From an uncultured Chloroflexota bacterium (GTDB lineage Bacteria; Chloroflexota; Anaerolineae; Aggregatilineales; Phototrophicaceae): DNA of 6,496 nucleotides. A model generated the notes under the pieces. The model did no database searches. It had not been told where the DNA came from and saw nothing but the letters and a program-made list of their open reading frames with translations. A program made the position numbers and the translations under genes. Where the stretch lies: contig CALMDI010000801.1 of NCBI GenBank assembly GCA_937864975.1, positions 1-6,496 on the forward strand, given 5' to 3'. Numbering within the stretch: the first letter of the stretch is position 1; every line of letters starts with the position of its first letter. Positions 1 through 5,251 of this stretch are shown here, one piece after another.

Positions 1-54
1 CTGCCGTGGTAGCCTCGCATACACAACATGCTGCGCTCAGACGCCGACTTTATT

Positions 55-91
55 CCCCTCCCCGAAATCGGGGAGGGGGTAGGGGGTGGGG
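55..91. repeat. C/G-rich hairpin repeat, copy 1, with G-quadruplex motif
   Basis: An inverted repeat pairs positions 55-65 (CCCCTCCCCGA) with 68-78 (TCGGGGAGGGG), a perfect stem of up to 11 bp around a tiny loop. It continues into more G runs, so 70-91 has four runs of at least four G separated by 1-2 bases, a canonical G-quadruplex motif on the plus strand. It shares its architecture (hairpin, then G-runs ending GGGGTT) with the copy at 174-220, so I treat it as a member of a dispersed intergenic repeat family. No T-run follows on either strand, so a classic terminator is unlikely. Confidence 0.7.
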
Positions 92-173
92 TTGCCGCCA
101 GCGGGACCACAAACGCAGTGGTGAGCTTTTCGTCGCCACAAAATGTCGCTCTCAACTCTCATAGCCATACTCG

Positions 174-240
174 CCATCCCTCCCTCTCCGTTTACGGGGA
201 GGGAGATGGAGGGAGGGGTTTCTTACGTTCCCTCACCCCG
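174..240. repeat. C/G-rich hairpin repeat, copy 2, reaching into the adjacent gene's stop codon
   Basis: Positions 181-190 (TCCCTCTCCG) pair with 195-204 (CGGGGAGGGA) around a TTTA loop, with one G-T wobble. An outer CCATC/GATGG pair (174-178 and 205-209) extends the stem past a 2-base bulge. Runs of G at 196-199, 201-203, 211-213 and 215-218 also fit a G-quadruplex pattern. The downstream CCCTCACCCC (231-240) resembles the outer arm often seen in such repeats. On the minus strand it reads GGGGTGAGGG and supplies the TGA stop of the membrane-protein gene ending at 233. Confidence 0.6.
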
Positions 241-610
241 TCATCATCGCCCGCACCACAATCGCCGCCAGCAGCGCGAACCCCCACAGATAACTCCCCA
301 TCGCCGGGCGCTTCTTCGCGGTTGTTTCGACGTAAATAAAAAACGGAAGCGCCAGCGTCGCCCCTGCCCCGTAAATCAAATGCACCTCGTCAAGCGGGCG
401 TCCTCCGTTGGCGATCAACGCCAGTCCCAGCAGCGACTCGACGACCATGACGCCGACGATTGTATACGTCGTGCGGCGAAACCACGGCGTCACATCGCCG
501 TGCCGCACGAGCCCAATCACCACCGCCACCGCCAGCATCACCAGCGCCGCACCCAGGCTCACCCGGCTGAGCCAGTAATGCGCGTCGCGGAGCAGAGCAT
601 AAATCGGCAC
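233..610 (-). CDS. Small four-helix membrane protein of unknown function
   Basis: I do not recognise this 125-residue protein. It has four hydrophobic segments at about residues 17-35, 47-67, 75-95 and 105-123, with short basic or polar links, and no signal peptide beyond the first helix. A conserved-looking polar stretch between helices 2 and 3 (GGRPLDEVHLIYG, residues 69-81) carries H77, and H11 precedes helix 1. Histidines in such positions can bind heme or metal in small membrane proteins, but that is speculation. The start is GTG at 610, preceded by AGAGGTGA at a good distance. That Shine-Dalgarno sequence overlaps the TGA stop of the upstream gene (615-617), so the two are probably translationally coupled and may form a complex. 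The stop codon lies in a repeat-like sequence, so the natural C-terminus may have been slightly altered. Confidence 0.75.
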   Translation of the reverse strand: MPIYALLRDAHYWLSRVSLGAALVMLAVAVVIGLVRHGDVTPWFRRTTYTIVGVMVVESLLGLALIANGGRPLDEVHLIYGAGATLALPFFIYVETTAKKRPAMGSYLWGFALLAAIVVRAMMTG

Positions 611-614
611 GCGA

Positions 615-1370
615 TCACCTCTGGCGCGGCAGCGAGGGCGAGGCTGGGCGCGCGTCGTGTGATGGCGCGGATGTTTCCGCCTGAGTTGCCACGAGAAAGC
701 CTGCGAAAATCAGAATCACGCCGACCATCGCGCCCACGTATTGAAGGTCGGGCACGCCCAGGCGCAGCAGCGCGCCGCCGAGCGCAGGCAGCAAGCCCCC
801 CGCCGCGATCAGCCAGTTGCCAAGCATCCGATGCCGCAAGATTTGCTTGCGCCGGAACAGCCGCGCCGAATACAACGCGCCCCCCACCAGCGCCACCGTC
901 CCCCAGAGATTCATGATCGGCACGAAACCGCGCACGCCGCCCTTCTGCATCACCTGATCGATAATCGCGGTCAGGTTCACGCCGGGGTGCCAGGCGCTTC
1001 CGTCCAGCGGTGTCAGAAACAGCGCCCACGGCAGCGTCATCAGCGACACCAGAATCAGCGCCATCTGGATATTGCGCGCGATATTCCCTCGCCGCACCAG
1101 CAAATACACCGTCCCCTGCCCAAGCCACGGCGCGACCGCGAGCGCGCCCGACCAGTACCAGAGCGCGAAAAACAGCGGACTCCACACCAGCGCCAGCGCC
1201 GCCTGGCTGAACGAGCCGACAAAGTAGAGCGCCAGCCCGATCCCCCATGCCAGCAGGTGCGGGCGATGCTTCTCCGTCCAGCGCCGAAACACGACGACCG
1301 CGAAAATCGCGCTGACCACCGCGGTCACGAACGAAAAGACAAAGGAGACTGATAGAACGTCCATCATCAC
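615..1370 (-). CDS. Seven-helix membrane protein of unknown function
   Basis: This 251-residue integral membrane protein has about seven hydrophobic segments, near residues 8-28, 39-60, 64-91, 101-120, 148-168, 183-203 and 210-229. A hydrophilic tail rich in Ser, Pro, Ala and Arg follows (231-251). Basic loops such as RRWTEKHRPH (29-38) and RLFRRKQILRHR (170-181) suggest cytoplasmic sides. I see no catalytic motif and recognise no named family. The start could be GTG 1370, ATG 1367 or ATG 1364, as three start codons lie in tandem. None has a strong Shine-Dalgarno sequence, and the ATGs are as likely as the GTG. It is the first gene of a two-gene unit, with only 4 bases between its stop and the next start. 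It is divergent from the LacI-type regulator, but I see no operator of that regulator's type near its start. Confidence 0.78.
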   Translation of the reverse strand: MMMDVLSVSFVFSFVTAVVSAIFAVVVFRRWTEKHRPHLLAWGIGLALYFVGSFSQAALALVWSPLFFALWYWSGALAVAPWLGQGTVYLLVRRGNIARNIQMALILVSLMTLPWALFLTPLDGSAWHPGVNLTAIIDQVMQKGGVRGFVPIMNLWGTVALVGGALYSARLFRRKQILRHRMLGNWLIAAGGLLPALGGALLRLGVPDLQYVGAMVGVILIFAGFLVATQAETSAPSHDARPASPSLPRQR

Positions 1371-1598
1371 TGAGCTTTATACGACGTCATCTTCCGTGAA
1401 TACTATCACAATCTCCACCGTTGCCCCACCGCCGACTGAGAAAAGTCACGAAGCGATCAGGAAAATACCTTCGCAGGGGTGAGCAGATTGCCCTCCTGCC
1501 TTGCGCCCTTACGCCGAACCTCTCGGTTTGACTGTGCCTCTATTGCTCCATGCCTACTCGTTTGATTTCGTTGTGTCCATTGACTCCTGCTGGCTCAC
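1371..1598. other. Divergent intergenic region without a supported gene
   Basis: This is the spacer between the leftward membrane-protein gene and the rightward LacI-type gene. It is less GC-rich than its surroundings. Leftward transcription of the membrane-protein pair must start here; GATAGTAT on the minus strand (about 1398-1405) could be a -10 element, but I see no convincing -35. An open frame from an ATG at 1550 runs in phase into the regulator but contains the regulator's own promoter, so I do not treat it as coding. Confidence 0.5.
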
Positions 1599-1627
1599 TT
1601 GACTTTTTCAGGAGAAGCCCTTACGAT
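1599..1627 (+). promoter_or_regulatory. Sigma70-type promoter of the LacI-family gene
   Basis: TTGACT at 1599-1604 (5 of 6 to the -35 consensus) is followed after exactly 17 bases by TACGAT at 1622-1627 (4 of 6 to the -10 consensus). Transcription would begin near 1634-1635, about 24 bases before the chosen ATG and immediately before the operator at 1639-1652. Other TTGACT copies upstream (about 1527 and 1589) lack an equally good partner. This is a prediction from sequence only. Confidence 0.55.
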
Positions 1628-1638
1628 GAGCGTAAGTT

Positions 1639-1652
1639 TGGGAGCGCTCTCA
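1639..1652. promoter_or_regulatory. LacI-family operator (autoregulatory), TGGGAGCGCTCTCA
   Basis: This is a 14-bp near-palindrome with one mismatched base pair between the two arms, with the CG centre characteristic of LacI/GalR-family operators. It differs at one base from TGGGAGCGCTCCCA, the established site of the cellulase regulator CelR of Thermobifida. It lies just downstream of the predicted transcription start of the LacI-type gene, where a bound repressor would block initiation or early elongation. The left arm's GGGAG is also the only Shine-Dalgarno-like sequence before the ATG at 1658. Confidence 0.75.
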
Positions 1653-1657
1653 CAATC

Positions 1658-2710
1658 ATGTCGATGCGCCAGAACGATCATCCCCGCCCGCTTAACCTCG
1701 AAGACATCGCGCGCAAAGCCGGAGTCTCTCGCTCGACCGTCTCGCGCGTGATTAACGACGAGCCGTACGTGAGCGAGACGACTCGCGTCAAGGTGCAGGC
1801 GGTCATCCGCTCCGAAGGCTACAGCCCGAACCCCGCCGCGCGGATGCTCGTCACGCAGCGCACGCGCGTCATCGGCGTGGTGATCCCCCACACGCTGCAC
1901 GTCGCCTTTCAGGATCCCTACTACTTTCCGACCCTGCTTCAAGGCGTTGCCGAAGCGACCACCAGCCGGGATTACGCCATGCTCCTGTGGATGGGCGAGC
2001 GCGGTGAGGAAGAAACCTTTTACAGCCGCATCCTGCGCCAGAACCGCCTGATGGACGGCTTGATTATCGCGTCCGCGACCAGCGACGATCCATTAGTCGC
2101 GCATCTTGTCGAAACCGGCACGCCCTTCGTCATGGTCGAGCGTCCATCGCGCTTCACCGACCGCATCAGCTACGTCAGCGTCGATAACGTCCAGGCGGCG
2201 CAGCAAGCCGTGGCGCACCTGGTCAATCTGGGGCGCACGCGCATCGGCACGATTACGGGCGCGCTCGACATCGTGGACGGCGCGGATCGCCTGACCGGCT
2301 ACCGAAACGCGCTCCACGTGGCGGGACTTCCGTTCGACCCCGCGCTCGTCGCGGAGGGGCGCTTCACGCATCAGTCGGGTTACGTCGGCGCGAAGCGCTT
2401 GCTCAAGGCGCAGGTCGATGCCATTTTCGCTGCCAGCGACATCACTGCCATCGGTGCATTACAGGCGCTGGACGAGGCGGGTGTGCGCGTGCCGCAGGAC
2501 GTCGCGCTCGTCGGCTTCGACGATCTGCCCAACTCGGTACAGGTGACGCCGCAGCTCACGACCGTGCGCCAGCCGATTCATCACAAGGGGAGCCTTGCCA
2601 CGAACCTGCTCCTCGATCTGATTGAAGGCACGCTCCCAACCCCTCAGCAGCAGCTTCTGCCAACCCAGTTGGTGATCCGCCAATCCTGCGGCGCGCTCGC
2701 CTATTCCTGA
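1658..2710 (+). CDS. LacI/GalR-family transcriptional repressor, CelR-like
   Basis: This is a sugar-responsive DNA-binding repressor of 350 residues, typical for the family. The N-terminal helix-turn-helix covers residues 13-35 (LNLEDIARKAGVSRSTVSRV plus following), with recognition helix SRSTVSRVIN. A hinge helix around NPAARMLVTQRT (58-69) includes the leucine that wedges into the minor groove. The periplasmic-binding-protein-like sensor domain starts at VIGVVIPH (71-78), with the usual SVDN (175-178), DRLTGYRNAL (210-219) and VGFDD (285-289) signatures; D178, R211 and D288 are the expected ligand-pocket or structural residues. I chose ATG 1658 (1664 is possible) because an upstream ATG at 1550 would place the promoter and operator inside the gene and add 36 residues with no family match. 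It probably represses itself through the operator at 1639-1652 and the adjacent glycosidase remnant through 2755-2772. The effector is likely a beta-glucoside-type sugar, inferred from the CelR-like operator and the neighbour. Confidence 0.93.
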   Translation: MSMRQNDHPRPLNLEDIARKAGVSRSTVSRVINDEPYVSETTRVKVQAVIRSEGYSPNPAARMLVTQRTRVIGVVIPHTLHVAFQDPYYFPTLLQGVAEATTSRDYAMLLWMGERGEEETFYSRILRQNRLMDGLIIASATSDDPLVAHLVETGTPFVMVERPSRFTDRISYVSVDNVQAAQQAVAHLVNLGRTRIGTITGALDIVDGADRLTGYRNALHVAGLPFDPALVAEGRFTHQSGYVGAKRLLKAQVDAIFAASDITAIGALQALDEAGVRVPQDVALVGFDDLPNSVQVTPQLTTVRQPIHHKGSLATNLLLDLIEGTLPTPQQQLLPTQLVIRQSCGALAYS

Positions 2711-2754
2711 GCCGGTAGCAATGGGTTCGGAGGCGTTCCATGAGCGGGCGGCGT

Positions 2755-2772
2755 TCTGGGAGCGTTCCCAGA
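2755..2772. promoter_or_regulatory. Second LacI-family operator, 18-bp palindrome upstream of the GH116 remnant
   Basis: TCTGGGAGCGTTCCCAGA is symmetrical except for the central base pairs. Its 14-bp core TGGGAGCGTTCCCA (2757-2770) matches the operator at 1639-1652 at 12 of 14 positions and the CelR consensus at 13 of 14. It lies 45 bases after the regulator's stop codon and about 88 bases before the ATG of the glycosidase remnant. AT-rich sequence just downstream (GCATATCCTTAAATAG, about 2781-2796) could hold a -10 element, so the operator probably overlaps or adjoins the core promoter. A hairpin-only terminator role is less likely because no T-run follows. Confidence 0.75.
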
Positions 2773-2859
2773 CTCTTGTGGCATATCCTTAAATAGGGCG
2801 CGTTCGTCGGCTGCGTGTGCCCTGCGCGGCTGTTGATGAGCCTTCAGGGAGACTTTCGC

Positions 2860-3085
2860 ATGTCCTCGCGACAAACTGCTTCTGTTCGCCCGGATTACAT
2901 TCCGGAAGCCGCCTGGGCGCGTCCTATCGGGCTGCCGCACGACGATCCCAGTCGCCCGCATATGCCCCCTGTGGTACCCCTGCTCGATGATGGTCCGTTT
3001 CCACGGGAACTATCGCGCCAATCTCTACCAGCGTCCGCTGGCGATCTGGGCGATGGAAACGGCGCTCCGAACGCGCGCCGAGTAG
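2860..3085 (+). pseudogene. Internally deleted, frameshifted remnant of a GH116-type glycoside hydrolase
   Basis: An ATG at 2860 with a good Shine-Dalgarno sequence (AGGGAG, 8-9 bases upstream) opens a frame whose first ~47 residues, including WARPIGLPHDDP and PLLDDGP, resemble the N-terminus of bacterial GH116 proteins just before their glycine-rich PLGG motif. That motif is absent. From about 2990, in the +1 frame, the sequence reads HGNYRANLYQRPLAIWAM..., ending at TAG 3083-3085. This matches the C-terminal GH116 signature (human GBA2 has YRSLAYMRPLSIWAMQ near its end, from memory). Intact members have roughly 800 or more residues, so some 700 codons, including the catalytic acid and nucleophile region, are missing and the two ends are out of phase. 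Reading on in the first frame gives a nonsense tail to a stop at 3091-3093. An intact relative would hydrolyse beta-glucosides or glucosylceramide-like substrates. An assembly deletion would look the same. Confidence 0.65.
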
Positions 3086-3117
3086 ATGCGTAGCAGGATC
3101 AATCACCGCATAAAAAC

Positions 3118-3157
3118 GTGAGCGCGCCGGCGATGGTCTGCCGGCGCGTTCATTTTG
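3118..3157 (+). terminator. Rho-independent terminator after the GH116 remnant
   Basis: A strong GC-rich hairpin pairs 3120-3131 (GAGCGCGCCGGC) with 3140-3151 (GCCGGCGCGTTC): 12 bp with one G-T wobble, an 8-base loop GATGGTCT, and one further T-A pair outside. It is followed by ATTTT (3152-3156). AAAAA at 3112-3116 precedes the stem, so it could also work on the minus strand for the leftward epimerase gene. It starts about 35 bases after the stop codon of the remnant, where an intact glycosidase gene would need it. Confidence 0.75.
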
Positions 3158-3410
3158 GGTTGACTTGGGTTACAGCAATTCCCATTCAGGGAACCGGGAC
3201 CTGTCCGTCAGACAGGTTAAACAAAGGGACTATTCAGTTGCCACTCGTCGAGCACAAGCATAGAAGCGTGCGTGCCCCTTTCACTCATTGGACAACTTCA
3301 CTTCCAGTATACGACGATTCCAATGATAGGGTCAACTTTGCGCCGTATTTCACCAGGTCGTGTGACAGGGATCGACACGGTAAGTGACCGCTTTCAGGCG
3401 CTCTTTCCGA
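3158..3410. other. Intergenic region with two small hairpins, no supported gene
   Basis: About 250 bases of lower GC content between the terminator and the 3' end of the leftward epimerase gene. Two short inverted repeats lie close together: TTCCC-ATTCA-GGGAA (3179-3193) and ACCTGTC-CGTCA-GACAGGT (3199-3217), each with a 5-base loop. No T-run follows either on the plus strand. Open frames here have no recognisable protein character and no good ribosome binding site. The hairpin pair might be the edge of a decayed mobile element, but I see no transposase or target duplication. Confidence 0.4.
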
Positions 3411-4337
3411 TTACTGCGGCGGTGTCACAAGTCGCTTTTCGAGCGCCTCGCGGAACCCCGCAATCGTCTCCGCGACCCCCGCTTCCAGCGGCGTCATCGT
3501 GATCGATCCGATGGCTTCCTCAAGCTCGTCGGTGTCGAAATGGGTTGGGAAGGGCAGCGCGGTATCGTCATATGTGACCGCCGAACCCGGTGCGGCACGC
3601 TCGATGGCTTCCACCACCCGGCGCGTATCGGCGAGCGTTCCCGGCGGATTGTAGACGGCGGCACGGTCGAACTGTGTTGCCAGCGCGCAGCGCACGAACA
3701 ATCTGCCAATATCCCGCCCGCTCTGATACAGCATATCGCCGCCGAACGGGATGTGGTACGGCTGCCCCGCCGCCGCCGCCAGCATCGCCACGGTCGGCGC
3801 GGACGTCACGCCAAAATCACGCCCCAACCCATAGACGACGTAGGGACGCAGCGCGATACTGCTGATGCCGTGGTCGAGGTGATAAATGCGCGCGGTGCCC
3901 TCGTTCGCCAGCTTCCAGACGCCGTACAGCGTCCGCGGCTCGAAGGTCAGTTCCGGGCTGTAGGCGGCAATCGAGCTTGCGTAGGCGATGTGCCGGATCC
4001 CCGCCGCCCGCGCCGCTTCAAAAACGTTGACGGTGCCGACGACGTTTACCTGCGCGCCGCGGGTGGGATGCGCGCGCGCCGCCGGAACCTGAAGCGCGGC
4101 GAGATGCAGGATATGCGTAATGCCCTGCGCCTGCACTGTTTCCGCCAGCGCCGCCGCGTCGAGGATATCGCCTTCCAGCAGCGTCACCCTGTTCAGGTCA
4201 TCGCCCAGAACAAGCTGAAGCCGATGCATGTTGCCCGGCAGGTCGAGCGCAACCGCGCCGTGCCCGTCGTCCAGCAGAGCGCGCAGCGCCCACGCGCCTA
4301 TACAACCTTTTGCGCCGGTGACAAGAACCGTGGTCAT
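3411..4337 (-). CDS. NAD-dependent epimerase/dehydratase family protein (extended SDR)
   Basis: This 308-residue cytoplasmic oxidoreductase-fold protein is of the usual length for extended short-chain dehydrogenases such as nucleotide-sugar epimerases. The N-terminal Rossmann dinucleotide-binding motif GxxGxxG is GAKGCIG (G8, G11, G14), followed by an acidic residue at the end of strand 2 (D32, favouring NAD over NADP) and GDILD (56-60). The catalytic elements are S121/S122 in YASSIAAYS and Y138-x-x-x-K142 in LYGVWK. RPYVVYG (164-170) is the usual segment after the active site. The C-terminal third (about 180-308) is the substrate domain and does not let me name the substrate. ATG 4337 is preceded by AAAAGG about 9 bases upstream. 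It is the last gene of the leftward cluster, 83 bases after the phosphatase-like gene, so it could be cotranscribed or have its own weak promoter. Confidence 0.9.
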   Translation of the reverse strand: MTTVLVTGAKGCIGAWALRALLDDGHGAVALDLPGNMHRLQLVLGDDLNRVTLLEGDILDAAALAETVQAQGITHILHLAALQVPAARAHPTRGAQVNVVGTVNVFEAARAAGIRHIAYASSIAAYSPELTFEPRTLYGVWKLANEGTARIYHLDHGISSIALRPYVVYGLGRDFGVTSAPTVAMLAAAAGQPYHIPFGGDMLYQSGRDIGRLFVRCALATQFDRAAVYNPPGTLADTRRVVEAIERAAPGSAVTYDDTALPFPTHFDTDELEEAIGSITMTPLEAGVAETIAGFREALEKRLVTPPQ

Positions 4338-4420
4338 AAGTCGGTACCTTTTGACGATGGGAAGGGCACAGTGTATTCGCGTATCAGACTAACGAGTCGC
4401 GGCGCAAAGCACAAGCGTGT

Positions 4421-5161
4421 TCAGGTAATCAGTTCCGGCGACAGATGATCGACCCGATTAATGTAGCGAATGTGGATTTCGCCGGTTTTCAGAAAATCGA
4501 CGCGCGTCATGCCGGTGTTGTGGTGTGAAAACCACTGTCCGCGGCTTGGCAGCGTGTTCAGCAGCGCCTTCAGCAGCCCGGTAATAAACGTGCCGTGCGA
4601 CACAATCGCGATTCGCTCATCCGGCGTGGCTTTGGCTTCTTTGTAAAGCTGCTCCGCGACCCGGATTGCGCGACCATACGCCGTGGTCAGGTCTTCCATC
4701 GTGCCTGTCCACCAGCCCTCGTCGGTGATGTCGTCGGTCAGCACGTAACCCGGAAATTCGTCGAGAATTTCGGCGCGCGTCTTGCCCGGAAACCCAACGA
4801 TGCCGCGCTCGTCTTCATGTTCCAGAAACAGTCCACCGTGTTCATGAATGTCGACCCACACGTGCGGCGTCAAACCGAGCGCGTCGGCAATCGGGCGGGC
4901 GGTTTGCAGCGTCCGGTGCATCGGGCTGCAATAAAGCTTGTCGATGTCAAAGCCGCGCAGGCTTCGCGCATTCGGATCGCCCCGGTTGATCGCGTCCGCG
5001 ATCCGGTCGGCGTTATAGCCATCGCGCAGGTAGCGCGCCACGGCTTCCGCCTGGCGATGCCCGATCTCGGTCAGCGGCGGGTCGCTGACGCGATCCCGGC
5101 GGTTCAGCGCCTCGGTCGCGTTGTTTGTCGACTGACCGTGACGAATGATATAGAGTTCCAT
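4421..5161 (-). CDS. Histidine phosphatase superfamily protein (phosphoglycerate mutase-like)
   Basis: This 246-residue cytoplasmic enzyme has the branch-1 histidine phosphatase pattern. RHG at residues 7-9 gives the phospho-accepting H8 with R7; LTEIGHRQAEAVARYL (30-45) is the next family block; YCSPMHRTLQTA (77-88) supplies R83; E107 in DIHEHGG is the likely acid/base residue; and SHG (188-190) supplies the second histidine, H189. All core catalytic residues are present, so it should be active, as a phosphomonoesterase or mutase of unknown substrate. Between the LTEIG block and the CSP block there is an extra polar stretch of about 25 residues (46-72), and another long segment lies at 110-160, so it is larger than the simplest cobC/PhoE-type members. 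ATG 5161 has a strong GAGGAG Shine-Dalgarno sequence just upstream. It follows tsaD by 90 bases without a visible terminator. Confidence 0.92.
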   Translation of the reverse strand: MELYIIRHGQSTNNATEALNRRDRVSDPPLTEIGHRQAEAVARYLRDGYNADRIADAINRGDPNARSLRGFDIDKLYCSPMHRTLQTARPIADALGLTPHVWVDIHEHGGLFLEHEDERGIVGFPGKTRAEILDEFPGYVLTDDITDEGWWTGTMEDLTTAYGRAIRVAEQLYKEAKATPDERIAIVSHGTFITGLLKALLNTLPSRGQWFSHHNTGMTRVDFLKTGEIHIRYINRVDHLSPELIT

Positions 5162-5251
5162 AGACTCCTCAGGTTCGGTGAAAATGGGAAAGGAAAAGGT
5201 AAAGCGAACGCAGCCTACCCGTCAGACGATGAAGAAGGCTTCAACCCGCGA

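Noticed and set aside
1..29. A possible leftward gene start (ATG at 29 on the minus strand) leaving the window
   Set aside because: Only nine codons are visible, with no convincing ribosome binding site or promoter, so it cannot be supported.
143..1352. Several long plus-strand open frames opposite the two membrane-protein genes
   Set aside because: They give Arg/Pro/His-rich translations, the usual shadow of GC-rich coding DNA. The minus-strand frames give well-formed transmembrane helices and a proper ribosome binding site.
1550..1657. A longer start for the LacI-family gene at ATG 1550
   Set aside because: The extra 36 residues do not fit the family, which starts shortly before the helix-turn-helix, and the extension would contain the predicted promoter and operator.
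2755..2772. Reading the palindrome after the LacI-family gene as its terminator hairpin
   Set aside because: No T-run follows, and the core matches the operator before the same gene, so an operator is the better explanation.
3118..3387. An 89-codon open frame in the intergenic region after the terminator
   Set aside because: It begins inside the terminator stem, lacks a ribosome binding site, and has no recognisable protein features.
3384..4448. A 354-codon open frame on the plus strand, antisense to the epimerase gene
   Set aside because: Arg-rich translation with no motifs; the minus-strand frame has clear Rossmann and YxxxK signatures.
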